In this document: positions 48,226 to 61,800 of the stretch, piece after piece
Position numbering within the stretch: the first letter of the stretch is position 1
Layout of the letters: the number at the start of each line of letters is the position of its first letter
DNA from: Dromiciops gliroides
Lineage: Eukaryota > Chordata > Mammalia > Microbiotheria > Microbiotheriidae
NCBI RefSeq assembly: GCF_019393635.1
Contig: NC_057867.1
Span: 68,761,492-68,825,491, forward strand
DNA length: 64,000 bases
Direction of reading: 5' to 3'
The notes under the pieces: model-generated
The model's input: only the letters and a program-made list of their open reading frames with translations
The model's database searches: none
What the model was told of the DNA's origin: nothing
Made by a program: the position numbers and the translations under genes

Positions 48226-48880
48226 AAATAGCTATTTCAGCTCTCAACTGAAGAGATTCAGTTTCTCATGAAACTCCAGCCACACTTCCCTACCCCCCCC
48301 CAAAAAAAATTGCACATATGATGATGTTCATCGCATGGAGAGAGCAGCAAAGGGGTCCCCATGTGAGCTCAGTTTCCAGGGGTCCATCTCCCTCTTTCTC
48401 TCCTTAGAGAGTCAATTCCTGTCCTAGTAGAAACAAACCGGTTCAGCCACATTTTGTCCTGCTCTGAGCTCACATTTCTCATGACTGCCTCCCAGGCAGC
48501 CTCATTCCCAGCTTTCTGGGAAGCTTCCGGAGTCCTTTCCTATAAGCATGTACCTGCTATAGGAATATTAAATTCTGGACTAACCGAGCTTTTAGAACAA
48601 ACCCAGGATTTAACAGAACAGTCTCCCCCATCCTTCCAGTCGGATCTTAGAAAAAATGGCAATCTTTCATCCTAATATGAGCTCTTTGAAGGGCTGAACT
48701 TGCTGTATCTCTGGGTGGATAGGCACTTAAGTGTTTACTGACTGACTGAAGAGCTCTATTTATTTGATGAATAATGATCTAATCACATTCTCAGCAGCCT
48801 TAGCACAGTACTTGCTCACTGACCACAGACCTCACTTCTGCTTCTGACTAGTCCCTCTGCCAACGTAATGTACTGGTAAC
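48226..48880. other. Unassigned DNA with L2 tail
   Basis: L2 tail at about 48680-48760 ('aatatgagctctttgaaggg'); a 73-codon frame at 48454-48675 was not recognised. Confidence 0.45.
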
Positions 48881-49010
48881 AAAGGTCTGAGGCCTGGACT
48901 ATGGATAAGGAGACCTGGGTTTAAGTTGAACTCAGCCACTAACTGTGCAAAGACTCCTTTCTGGGACTCCATTCCTTCCTCTGTCAAATTATAGGGTTGA
49001 ACTAGACCAG
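48880..49010 (+). repeat. MIR-like fragment
   Basis: 'aaggagacctgggtttaagt' region. Confidence 0.5.
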
Positions 49011-49012
49011 AG

Positions 49013-49270
49013 ACTCTTCACCTGGGGTCTATGAATTTGGGGGGTTTTGGGGTTTTTTTAATTAATAAAGTATTTTTCCCATTATATGTAAATATAGTTT
49101 TATGAATTTGTTTTTAAAAGCATTTTGATAACTATATTTCAATAAAATTTGATTCCCTTTTTAAGCTTATGCGGTCAATCTTCAGCCCTGAAAAACATGA
49201 TTCTGAGAAGAGGCCCATACTGCCACCAGGCTGCCCAAAGGGTCCATGACGCCACAATGATTAAGACTCC
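49013..49270 (-). repeat. MITE-like element, family A
   Basis: 'tcttcacctggggtctatga' ... 'gataactatatttcaat' ... 'aaagggtccatgacgccaca'. Confidence 0.55.
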
Positions 49271-49954
49271 GACTGGCTGATTTGCAGTGTTCCTTCCAAT
49301 TCCAATAATCTATCAGTCTAGCTCAAAGCACTGCCTGATTCTTGCTCCAATTCTTAAAAAAATAACCTCAGATCCTCTCAGGGGGTACAGAAACTTCAGA
49401 GGTTCAACTAGCCCACCATCTACAGAAATGACTGTGATTCCTCTGTTTTGGAGGGGAAAGGTCAATTCAATGACCTTTCAGCATCTCAAATCCAGACTGG
49501 TGCTCAATGAACCTGCCTGTCCCAATGGTCCAAGGTAGGATACCTGGATAACTTCTGTCAAAGACCCCTGGCCTCCAGGTTTACCCCAGGGAGTGTTTTC
49601 TTGTATTCTCTCTAGCTCCCAAGCTTCAGCTGTGACCACTCCCTCCATCTCAAACCTGGTCAAGCATTGTACAACTGTTGATAAACCCTCTGCAAACTAT
49701 CTGCTGGTTGGGGGTAGATTTGTAAATTCTGAAGGGTATAGGCACATTTTATAGCAAGAGATGGTACCCAGGGCAAGAAGGGGAAGGATATTGGGGATTT
49801 CAAGAGGTAAAACAAACAAGATTTAGGGGAACTGGCAGGCCAGACTCACAAGCATTAGCAGGATTAAAAACACAGAAAGGCTGCAAATGGAATATGAAAG
49901 AAAAGAGGCACCTTTTAGATATTTTAGCTAATGGTACAGCAGCTTTAGTGGCCA

Positions 49955-50240
49955 AGAAGCATCATGGTGCACTGACCTGGGAGCTAAGACCTGGGTCCCA
50001 GTTCTCCCTCTTCCCCTAACAAGCTCTATCACCACAGGCAAGTCACCTCCCTGTGCCTCAGTAGGCTTTTTTTTTTTTTTTGTAAAGTGAGCTTAGACTA
50101 GATGAAATCCAAAATCCTTCCCAGTTTGTTAGCTGGATGACTTTGCACAAGGCCTCGAGGCCGTTTCCTTGTTCACAAAATTAGGATATTTGCACCACCA
50201 ACCTCACAAGGTTGTTCTGAGTCTTTGTAAATACCCTAGA
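49955..50240 (+). repeat. MIR-like SINE fragments
   Basis: 'gcaagtcacctccctgtgcc' and 'caacctcacaaggttgttct'. Confidence 0.6.
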
Positions 50241-50910
50241 AATGGGAATGATCACAGACAGCTTGTTTACCTTGGAACTGAAATCTTCTCTTGTTTTCAA
50301 TTTATTTCTGATGCTGCCATCTAGTGCTTAATCTTTGTTATGTCAAATCCATCTGAATTTTCAATACATCTCACAGTGCAGAAGACCATCTATCAAAAAA
50401 GTATCCTAAAATCACAGATTTAGAGCTGAAAGGACCTCCGTCTCTAAAGGCCATTTACTATAACCCTATATTTTGACAGATGAGGAAACTGAGGCCCAAA
50501 GAGGGGAAATGATTTGCTTGATGATTCAGACATATAGCAGGACCAAGATTAGAATTCTGGTGTTCTAACCCCAAACCCAGCACTCCTTTGAAGGCCGATA
50601 TGACAAAAGTAATTCCATATTTCAATACAGGGTTTATAGAAACACTGCCTCTTTCATCTGGTTTCTGCAAAGTCTTAAAAATGAAATCTCTTCCACAGCA
50701 AATGCTTTGTTTGTTCATTTGCATAATAGACCCTGTAACCAAATAACCTTATTTTTAAAATTTGTGTTGCCAAAAAATGTGTTGCAGAAGGGAGGAGAGT
50801 TACACTGGATCAGAGCTATCATGTTTAGCTATCAAGCAATAACTCTCAACTCTTCCCATCTTTTCCTGTATCTCAAGTCCTTCAGAAATGCTCATCAAAT
50901 AAAGTATTTG

Positions 50911-51069
50911 TTTTGTTTTTGGTTTTGTTTTTTGTGGGACAATGGGGATTACGTGACTTGCCCAGGGTCACACAGCTAGTAAGTGTCAAGTGTCTGATGC
51001 TGGATTTGAACTCAGATCCTCCTGAATCTAGGGCAGGTGCTTTATCCACTGCACCACCTAGCTGCCCCC
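50911..51069 (-). mobile_element. tRNA-type SINE (minus)
   Basis: Duplication AAAGTATTTG at 50901-50910 and 51070-51079. Confidence 0.9.
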
Positions 51070-51419
51070 AAAGTATTTGTTTTTAAAGCTAGAGCTAGAA
51101 CCATGTGACATAGAGATAAAACAGACCCTTATGATCATCCGGTCTCAGGGAGAAACTGAGACTCACAGATTCCCAAACTACCACCAACCCCCTCTTCTCT
51201 ACCACACACCCAAATCCAGGGACGTGAAGAAAAAAAAGAATCTCAAGTCTACCTTTCCTGCCCTAACCTCTCTGCTGACCTCCAGTATCACATCCCTACA
51301 TACCTTTCAGATACCTCAAACTGGATGTCTAGTAGACATCCTGAACTAAATGATCAAAACAGAACTCATTATCTCTCCCCATTACTTCAGAGGGCAACAT
51401 CATCCTTCCAGCTCCTCAG

Positions 51420-51429
51420 GTGTGTGTGC

Positions 51430-51473
<44 letters not shown>
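51420..51473. repeat. Compound (TG)(CG)(CA) alternating tract
   Basis: About 54 bp of alternating purine/pyrimidine DNA with a GCGCGCGC centre. Confidence 0.95.
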
Positions 51474-51475
<2 letters not shown>

Positions 51476-51987
51476 TTGCTAATACCTATCGTTTCACTTT
51501 TGCATCATCTCTGGAATATGCCTCCTTTTCTCCTCAGATACTGCCACCATTCAGGTGCAGGCCCTCACCACCTCATGCCTGGACTACTGTAGCTGTTGAT
51601 AGATCCACCTGCCCCAAGTTTCTCTCCACTCCACTCCACCCACCACTGAACCACCAGAAATCATTTTCCTAAAAGTGCAAGTCCTACCACGCCTCCCCAC
51701 TAAATTCTAATGGCTCCCCTATCACCTTCATGATTAATAACAGAATGCTCTCTATGGCATTCAAAGTCTTTTTCAATCTAGCACTCTCCTACCTTTACTC
51801 CCCGCAACATACTTTTCCATCCAGTGACATTGGCCTCCTGGCTTTTCCACAAACAAGATACTCCAAATCTCAGCTCCAGGAATTCTCTCCTGCTACTTCC
51901 CATACCTGGAATGTTCTTATGTCTCATCTTTACCTCATGCCTTCCTTAACATCCCAGCAAGTGCCCTCCTCCATCTCTTATATGTCT

Positions 51988-52135
51988 TTTTTTTTTTTTT
52001 GTGAGGCAATTGGGGTTAAGTGACTTGCCCAGGGTCACACAGCTAGCAAGTGTTAAGTGTCTGAGGCTAGATTTGAACTCAGGTCCTCCTAACTCCAGGG
52101 CTGGTGCTCTATCCACTGCACCACCTAGCTGCCCC
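51988..52135 (-). mobile_element. tRNA-type SINE (minus) inside L2
   Basis: Duplication TTATATGTCTTTT. Confidence 0.9.
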
Positions 52136-52350
52136 TTATATGTCTTTTCTATAATCTGTATTATGATTTATATAGACAGACAAACAGACATATGAATGTA
52201 GGAAGGTTTGCTTTGTATGTTTGCTTATTTTCTTCCCAGTAGATTGTGAGCTCCTTGAGGGCACGGTCTGACTTTTGCTTTTATTTGTATCCCCAGCACT
52301 TAGCACAGTACCTAGCACGTAGAAGACACTCAATAAAAAATTGATTCACT

Positions 52351-53084
52351 GAAAGGCAAAGGGAATATGAGGGAGTAATGGACATCGACTTTATTCTCCG
52401 ATATTATATATAGGCCCAAATGGAAAGGTCTGTCAGGTAGTTCCAAAATGTGCTTTCCTTACACGGGGAGGACAAACCACCAGGTGGCACTATGAGACTG
52501 GGGGAAAAGAGTGGAGTGATACCATGGGGGATACTGTGAAAAAGGAAGACCAATTACAAAAGAAGAATCGTGTTCTGAATGTTTGCACAGGGTAGGCCAA
52601 AAGTCACAGAGGGATCTGATGTTTTACTAACTTTTTGAAAATTATTTTTTCTTTATTTCCTATATATTTATTTCCTCTACCAAAAAATAACAATTATTTA
52701 ATATTGAAACTCATTCATGACTTCCAGCCCACATTATAGGGTCTTTATATCTGTATTTCCTATGGCATGAAATAAAAGCCTGTCTCATATCTGCTCTGCT
52801 TTGTCACATTGCACTTGTTCAGGAGTTAGAGACCCTCTTACCCACATCCGTGGAACTCTAAACATGAGCCAAAGGAACCTCAGATCTTTTTAGTGCTCCC
52901 ACTTAAGCTGGTACAAGCCCATGTGAAGAATGGAGTTTAAGACCTTGCACTGTCCACCTTCGCACACCCAAGTTGAATGCAAACTATCTGAGGGGAGGTT
53001 TGGGTTTGGGGGGGGGGGTTAGTTTCCTTTGTTTTGACACTTTCTTCAGTGTCTTACATATAGAAGGCACATAGCAGTTGGATG
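52351..53084. other. Unassigned unique DNA with a CTCF-like motif
   Basis: No repeat recognised. Confidence 0.5.
52477..52490 (+). promoter_or_regulatory. Candidate CTCF site
   Basis: CCACCAGGTGGCAC followed by TA fits the CTCF core. It lies in unique DNA. A weaker match (minus) is at 50314-50327. Confidence 0.4.
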
Positions 53085-53290
53085 TTGCAGTGGGTAAGAC
53101 TGCTGGACTTGGGAGTCAAGAAGAGCCAAGTTCAAACCTGGCATCAGACCCTAACTGGCTGTATGACCCTGAGTGAGTCACATCTCAGCTTCAAGTTTCC
53201 TCATCTGTAAAGTGAGGATAATGACATCTACCTCATGAAGTAAGGCATTTTGCAAACCTCAAAGCACTATTCAAAATGCTATTACTGATA
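53085..53290 (+). repeat. MIR-like SINE
   Basis: tRNA-like head ('gatgttgcagtgggtaagac') to 'tgcaaacctcaaagcactat'. Confidence 0.7.
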
Positions 53291-53599
53291 GACTGAAGTG
53301 AATTTTAGCAATGTGCTCATTAGTACAAAGTTTATAATTCCTTTGCAAGAAAAGCTGAATATTCTACTTACTATTCATGAAATTCTTGGCTAACTCAACA
53401 TGAAATCCAGAGAATCAGAACTCTTTTCAGCTGAAGGTCAAGTTCACATGAAGACAGAAGACATTCCTTTTAAGAAAGGGGGAAGGCTTAGATCATTTCA
53501 AGCCTCTGAGGAAGTAGAGTCATCAAAAGTGCAGTGTGATCCTTGAAGAGATGACAGAATTCCTTGCTTACATCCTTGCCCTTTTTTTCCAGTGGGTTC

Positions 53600-53955
53600 C
53601 CATGCCAGATGTCAAACGCATGGCTAGTTTCTTATTTTTTACCTCCCATTGTCTAATGCAGTGCCTATAAGCAGAGGTCCTCAAGAAATATGTTGAATAT
53701 TTTTAAATGCAACAAAAATGTTCATTAACTGAATACTTCATCCCACTGCCAGATCAGTCTTTATAATATAGAGGCCTCTGATCATGGCCCTGCTGTTCAA
53801 TATCCATTCATTGTCTAAGGAAGAGGCTAAGTTCCTTGCCTAGCTTTCAAGGGCACGCATGCTGTCTCCAACATAGCTTCCACACTCTTCTTCACATACT
53901 CAGCTTTAAACTGATTTTCCACTGTATACGCCTGGAATGTGATTGCTACCTTCAC
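53600..53955 (+). repeat. L2 LINE fragments
   Basis: 'aatgcagtgcctataagcag' tail, then 'ggcctctgatcatggccctg' L2 body. Confidence 0.55.
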
Positions 53956-54330
53956 CCTGAGGCAGTTGATGGCACAGGAGATAGAGTGCTGGACTAGGAG
54001 TCAGGAAGATCTGAGTTCAAATCTGACCACAGACTCTGAATAACTCAACCTGATAATGTGGGGATCTTAATAGCAGTTGTCTCTGAGGGTCGTTTTTTTG
54101 GTGAGGCAATTGGGGTTAAGTGACTTGCCCAGCGTCACACAGCTAGTAAGTGTCAAGGGTCTGAGGCCAGATTTGAACTCAGGTCCTCCGAATCCAGGGC
54201 TGGTGCTCTATCCACTGAGCCACCTAGCTGCCCCTGAGAGTCATTTTAGGGATCAAATGAGCTAGTTCTAAAAAACCCAAAGTATGTCTGGAACATAATT
54301 GGAGCTAAATAAATGCTTATTCCCTTCCCA
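53955..54330 (+). repeat. MIR-like SINE interrupted by a younger SINE
   Basis: Head 'gttgatggcacaggagatag'; after the insertion 'gagtcattttagggatcaaa' to 'agctaaataaatgcttattc'. Confidence 0.65.
54092..54234 (-). mobile_element. tRNA-type SINE (minus) inside a MIR-like SINE
   Basis: Duplication CTGAGRGTCRTTTT; splits a MIR-like copy (53955-54330). Confidence 0.9.
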
Positions 54331-55894
54331 CCATCCTTTCCTTTCTGCCTGTTGGAATCCAAGCCATTAAATTTAGCTCAGGTAAAATAGGGGAAAACAA
54401 TTGAGCTCAAACAGCATCTATGCCCCGAAGACTCCCATGTCCCATTTCCTCCTCTAGCCAGAATACCACATTCCGAACCTTTTACATATTTAGCATTCTC
54501 TTATTACCTATGTGTCTAACTAAAGAGTCCATGTCTTCATCTTGATCCAGCCCAGCACACTGCATATATCGAAAACATCATCTTTTCTCCTCCTGTGCCT
54601 TTATTCAGAAAAATTTAACTTGATTTAGGTACCAGTTAAAGAAATCCTCTTGTTGCAAGCCTACTGCTACCATGGTGTCAATCAGCCCAAGAGGTCTTGC
54701 TCCAAGTTATCAAACCTTGCTAATGAACATGCCAGGAACCATCTGGTTAGGAGACTATCTTGTGCATCTCTCATCTGGGGAGCTCCAATTTGTCATAACA
54801 TCAAATGAATATTTCAACAATCTATGATGTTAATCAACAGGGGCTCGCAAAATCCTAAGATTTTCCAGATAGAAGGGAATGTACTGGCTTTCCACAAAAC
54901 CCACCAATTCTGATCTCCACCCTGAGTGACTGGAGCTGAAAAGCTTCATCATTTGGGGTTGCAGCCCTTCTAGGGATGAGCCTTTCCAAGTATTCCAGAG
55001 AGTCTGTCCTCCGGGTTTGTCATACTGATGGTCTTAGCCCACCCCACCTCTAAATGAAGCATCTAATTTATTAACACCCTAGAGTAAGAGGCCTGACTTC
55101 TTGGACACATTTGGCCCCAAGGGTGGAAGATAAAGGCTCACTTATCCTGCTTTGATCCCTCATCACTTCCAGATTGCTGCTGCTCAAGTCGTTTTGTTAA
55201 TCACTGAAGTGAATGACTGAAAAGGAGAGAAATATTATCTGTGTTTCCAGAAGCAGTTAACACCAGGTTTTGTTTTCATTTCCTGTATACAATGAAAACA
55301 ATGATTTAGTGAGTGTCATAAAACCATTAAGTATCCCAGAACCACATCTTTGAGGGCCCTCCTAGACCTTCCAGTCCAACCTAAGTGAGCAAGAATTCCC
55401 TCCACAACATACCCAACAAATGAACCATTTTCTTTCTGAAGGCCTCCAATAAGGGAGGCCCTCACTGTCTCCTCAAGCAGATAATTCCTTTCTCAGAGAG
55501 CTTTTACCAACTTTTTCCTTATATTCCTCAAACCTTATAATCTGTCTCTAACATCTACTCATTGCTCAGCACTTTAGGGGGAAAAACCAACCAGCACTGT
55601 ATTTAGCTTTCTAAAAATTAATTTTACCTATGAATAAAAGTGCACGGAATGAATAAAAGTTTATGGAGCACACATGCCACAATTGTATGCAGGTAGAAAA
55701 CAGCTTTCTAAAAACTTGGCGACCTTGAAGATGATGAGATGCCTTACAATTCAATATACATCCTTAAGATGAAAAGACAAGAGATTCAGAAACAAATTCA
55801 ATTCAATTGGGATGGTGAATGGGACTACTCTGAAAAGATCTAACTATCATTTTGGATGCTTATCTTTCCCACTTAAGAAGCAATACAAAAATCA
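54331..55894. other. Unassigned DNA downstream of the PHIP-like gene
   Basis: An ancient MIR-like or L3-like stretch may lie at 55330-55560 ('gaaggcctccaataaggg'). No gene seen. An AATAAA on the minus strand near 55067 could be a more distal end of the transcript. Confidence 0.45.
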
Positions 55895-58800
55895 AATCCA
55901 AAGCAAGAGTTTATCTTTTTTATTAAGACACAGCTGGAAAACGATAACATCTCAAATTACATAAGTGAACTCCCCCCAAAATTTACAGATTTACATGTTT
56001 ATAATACAAACACTAACAGCTCATTGCATATAAATATTACATTTGGTCTGCCATCATTGGGTGGCAATAAAAATCCCTGAAGTATATTTATTTAAAGGGA
56101 CCTGAGATTGAGGCTGTAAATATATGGGCATAAATATCCCTTGAAAATCAACACCCAAACTAAATGTTCAATCTGTTTTTGTGCATTTTTGGTGGCCTGC
56201 TTTAAACTGTCAGGAACACATAAAATTATAAGAGGTTAGACAGTACTTAAACTTTGTTCTGAGCTCAACTGGAAAACAAAACAAAACAAAACAAATGAAC
56301 AACCCCAAACTGATCTTCCCCAATCAATACTGCTGCAAAGAATATATTACTTTTTCTAATGAAAAACAATACTTAATATATGAAAATGTTTAAGACTCAA
56401 GAAATTTGAAAAAAAAGTTTCTTTAATGTTTCAAGGGGAGTTTTTAACCTAATAAAACCAAACACTTGTTTTTCTTCACCCTCCCAATCCTATCAGCCAA
56501 AGGCCATTGTCGTAATCCACTGGGGGTGCCAGAAAGAGATGGGTGATAACATTTCGTCAAACATTTTCTTTCTCGAATTTTGTACAACAGATAGTAAATG
56601 CATAAACATGCAGTCCGATCCTTGGCCTGCCAAATCATCTTGAAGCCGGTGAAATTCTGAGCATTGGGAGGGAAATACATGGCTAAACACAGAAGATAAG
56701 GAACTAGGCTGAAAAGTCCCTATTAGCTGACAGAGTGTTAGCTCTTTCAGCTTCTGGCTCATGGTCACCCCCAAACCCCCCTCTATCCCTCCCAATCCCG
56801 CCCAACACCACAAACTTCCCACCCTTTGCCCTCCCCACACATTTTAGTAAAGCACCACTGATAATGTTACTTAAAATTAAGACTGCAGGCAATTCTGCCA
56901 TAAATCAAAAATTTCAGGGCTTTGTGGCTCAGCTAAAAAATCTTGTTCTGAGCCAGAGGAGGGTCTTAAACATCTCAGTTTCTAAGGTCTAAAACACTAA
57001 AAAGTGTTGAGACCAAAGTTTTGCAGGCCGACATTTTAACACAGCGAGCCGCCCAAATTTCAAGTGTAAACATCAAATTTACCACCACTAAACGTGACCC
57101 AACACACATTAGCAGTAACTGTTTCCCAGGTGAAGAGAATTCTTTATTCTCTTAGATAGCAGGAGGCTCCTTATGTCTCTCAGGTAAACAACATTTTAAA
57201 AACATTCTGTGGCAGAGAAAAAAAACCAAAATATGTAAACGCCAAGAAATGACACTTTTCTACTCTATTAAAGTTCCCATCTGGACTTACAGTAAGAAAT
57301 TCCCAGTGTTATCTGCCATCTTCTCGTGCTTTGCTACTGACTCTCCTCATAACCATGAGTTAAGGCATAAAGTAGCAAGAGTGCATTTTGGCAGTGAGTT
57401 AGTCCAGTATTTCCCCCCCTCAAAGAATATCAATCACTGCTTGCCACTCCAAGAGTTTCCAAACAAAGTGTTCTGTTAACCATTTTTTTAAAAAGAAGTC
57501 ATGTTAGCTTGGCCTTCCTTGATGAATTTTTTGTTTCATAGACCCCCTTATCCCAAAACAATATCACATCAATTACTTCAGGTTAATCTCCCTTCTCAAA
57601 ACATGGATCCTAAGAACAAGAAGATCACTGTGCTGTTAATACTATGTAGGGGCTTACAAAGGAATAGAATGAGAAGAATATAGGATAAAAAAAGTCATTT
57701 GCTGATTGCCATCACCACACACTATTGGCTGAGAATTAGAATTTTTAGTACCTCCTAATATCTAATGTCTGTTTATAGAGAACTGTAAAAAAAAAAAAAA
57801 AAAAAAAAAAACATTTCCCAACCTAGATTTCTCAAGAGTCTTGATAGCCACCAATTTTGCTTTCTAGAAAGTACTAATCATTCTCTTCTTAATCAATAAA
57901 GGTCTCCTTTTCTAGATTTAAGTGTTACAATAACAAGTGAGTATATAGTTAGGCAAACAAACACACCTTATTTAACTCAAAGCTGTAGAGCTTTTCTATT
58001 TACACAATTGCCAGTCCTGCTGACTTGTGCTAATGTAGGTAGCAGTTTTATATCATAGAAAGTAAAATAAAGAATGAAACTGGGTGGGAGTACAGGAAGA
58101 TGAAAGGGGGGAGAAAGTATGATTAAGAAGAGGGTTAAATAAAAAATAGAACTATTAGGGAGATCTGAGTGCCACTTGTATGGCATAAATGTAGCACCTG
58201 GAAAAATGACTTCCATCTTTATATTGACAAATAAAAATTTGGTAGCATGTTTTGAAATAATCACTTTCATGTCGAATAAAAAATGAAGAGCATGGACAAT
58301 CTCCAAGATGACTTTCAAAGCAAAAATGAAGGGTGATGAAATCTTTCTTAATTTTAATGGTACAAAAATTATTCTTTGAAAAGATTTTGCCAGATTCTAT
58401 TTCCAATCATTTTGACAATGCTTCAGGTATCATAAAGTATCATTGGATTAATATTCAAAAATTGGTTTTAAATACAAAAAAAGTAACCTTTCCTAAAATG
58501 AAGAGTGTGAATTTTAGAAATCAAAATAACCCAATAAGAAATGACTGATACACTATATCTAATTATATTTGTTTATTTAGCTTGAGATGTTTTAGAAATT
58601 GTGCAAAGATCCCAAAATCTGAAGTGAGCACCTGTTGATAAAATTGCATTAACTCATTCTCAGGCTATGCAAAACTAGCAACTGGGTATTGTCAATTAAA
58701 TGATAATTAAGCCATAATAATACACCTGTGAAAAGGCTCGATCATGCTGAATTTTAAAATGTCAGCAGTGGTATTCACATCATCTATTTTCAATACAGTT

Positions 58801-61800
58801 ACCATAGATGCCTAATTAGTAAATGAGCCATAGAAAGAAAACTTTTTAAAAAGAGAGAAAAAAATAGAAGTAGGAAAAGGCGTAAGAGAACAACATCCAC
58901 TAATTCTGAATTTGCTTTTGGGGAGGGACCAGATGTTGGAAAAGTAAGTTCGATTTTTGGACATTTCATTTGAGAACTCAATTGTGCAGAATGAGCTCCA
59001 TGAATTGTATTCAGTTAACCAAGACTTCTGGGGAGGGATGGGAGCAGTAAGTAACACAAACACTGATCATCAGAGAAGGAAAGAAGGGAGAGAAAAAAAG
59101 AGGGAAATAAAAAGGACAATAAATTAAGGTTCGATAGGAGCATGCGGATATATAACTGGACTGACTAGAAGATAAATCAGGAGCAGTAGAATTTGATTAG
59201 AAAAGAATTTGATAATCATGAAATAGGTTCCTTGTCCTGTCTAAAGTTGTGAAGATTTGGGGGAAGTGCAAATGCACACAAAAATGCAAAAGCTAGTTGC
59301 CACCAGGCTGGGGGGGGGGGGGAGAGAGTGGTTGGGGGGAGGAGGGGAGACAGTTCTTATTGTTGAAAAAGAGAAACCCCGACACATACCCCAATCCCAA
59401 ACAGGCAAAGCAATTTGTTACAAATATACACAGTATACTCATTGTTAGGCTCTTAAAGCATTAATATGATGAAACACTGTAGGCTAGCTAACAGCTTCAC
59501 TAACCATTTATAATCTATCATATGAAGCCCAAGCTCATAATGATACGTGTAACATAAATACTTTTATGAACCTTAAAAAGTCATCTTTCCTAACAATGAA
59601 AAATTTTATGTCCCCCCCAAACTCTCTCAATTAATCTCCTGCTCTACTTTTCCTAGGGCCCAATCGAGGTCTTGCTTAAACAAATGGCCTCTGAGAAAAT
59701 GGGAATGAGAAAGTAATGAAAGTTTTAAAAATCTGCACAGTATCTACAGAAGACTTTAAAAATTAATATCTAAATTGGAAAACAAAAGTTCAGATATGAA
59801 AAATAAAAACTCATACAAACTGAGGCTATTTCCATGCATATAGAAAGTCTGCATGCAAACGGATGTTTTGCAATCAATGAGGACTGCATTGCTCTGGCAC
59901 AACCTGCTGTCTTTTTCTTAAAATTCTAACTGAGAAGATTAAGACTCATACTAGAGCCAAATGCTGCTTCACTATTAGCTTCACAGTATTTCAAGAGACA
60001 TAAACTAAACTCTTCAAAGAAACACACAGTTAACCTTATTCAAACGATCTTACACCTAGAAGAATGTCTTGGGGGAATAAATGTGATTTCTCTTTCTCAA
60101 ATAAATAAATAACGCTTAAACTAGCTAAGATTGCATAAATGGCAATTCTTCTACTACATTTTAATAGAGGAATGTCAAAAAGGAGTTTATGCTAAGAATC
60201 TATGATGGTATATATACTGGAGTGCGCATAGTAACTGAAGTATCCATGTTGCACTGCTCAGCGTAAGGTCTGGGAAAATACAAGCACAAGCTCTTCTAAG
60301 TACACAAAAGAGGAGTGTCTGAAATAGTGCACATAGGCAAAAATCAATGTGGAGATTGCAAAACGATGCTTGAATTTACATGATGATTAAAATGTGGCAG
60401 TGAAGTTGCACCTAGGATGGAATATGGGTTTAGTGAGGGAAAAGACTACAACAAAAAGTTATCAGTGACATTTACTGTACCAAGAAACTAAGTTAGTGCC
60501 ATTAACATTTCACAATAACACTTTTGTTAAGCCCAAACATTATTTGCATGACAAAATGAAATAGGCTCAAGGATGTCCATCTAAGATACCCTCTTCCACT
60601 TCACTTGCCCCAAATTTTAAACTTGTATGTGTATACCCAAAAATCAAATCATCCAAAAGCATGGAATGATTTTTAGTTAGTTTTGTAATTAAGCAATAAT
60701 TTGGGATGGCTGGGTGTGAATTATGAACCAGCTGCTTCCAAGGCTGATCCTATAAGTAATGGTAAAGTCCAGCAAATCTGCTGTTAAGTCAGAGATAATC
60801 ATCTTCATTCCATTGCAAGAGTTAAGTAACTGCTACTTATTGAATATGAATGTCTGCAATTCAAGAAATAAAACAAGTCTTTTAACCCAAATTTTCTTAT
60901 GGCACCATATATATTCTATTGCTGTGATCATGAACACAAGAATTTTCAAGTCTTTCCCCACCCCCAGGACGTCATCATTCAAAACATCAGCATACAGTGC
61001 AACAAGGTTCTTTTCCAAGACTGTAACAGAAGAGCCCTTTTTTTAATAGTATGAACAGAACCTACAAAAGTTGACCCCAAATATTAGCCAGCTAAGACAT
61101 CACAGCGCAAACTAGATGTTAAGTTTTAAGATTTGAATGAAAATCAAACAACCCACATCTGTTAAATAGTAAGTAGTAGCAGAGACATAGAAACAACAGC
61201 CCAATATACTACTTACACAAACATGTTCTAATACAAGCTAGAGTACACAAGGCTTGTGGAATTTGGACAATTACTGCTATTAAAGTCAGGGCCAAGAGAT
61301 TCATAAACAACCTTTTGGCTTATCATTTGTGAGCAAAGCATTTCTAATGATTAGCTAATTCTAACTTCTTCTTAGTAATGCAGAACTGCATCTATTTTCT
61401 TTTAGGTTTCCAGTAGTTGTAGTTTATGAGAGGTAGCTGAGCTACTGTATTCAGAGAACTCACTCTGTGCGGATGAGGAATTGTTCAGACATTAACCTTT
61501 AGCTACACAATGTCTAGTAATGCAGTAAAATATAAGAAAAAGAAAATAGATGCAAGTAACTTTTGCATTTGGCACCTTTTGTCTAGATTTTGATACTTCT
61601 CAAGTATTTGTTTTTTGTTTTTTTAATAAAGTTAATGCACACATCAGGACACACCACAGCAAAGATTTGCTACATATTTACAAGGCACCAACCCTTTTCT
61701 CACCTTTTAACATGAAGAACCAATGAAAAGCATATCAAGATCCCCCCAGCTCCCCACCTTCTTCTTGCTCAGGTCCCCTCCCCCCACCCATCCACCCAAA

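Larger units (their letters stand above)
51190..52350 (+). repeat. L2 LINE 3' half, interrupted
   Basis: 'gatacctcaaactggatgtc', 'catgcctggactactgtagc' and 'gattgtgagctccttgaggg', ending 'gacactcaataaaaaattga'. Contains a microsatellite (51420) and a SINE (51988). Confidence 0.85.
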
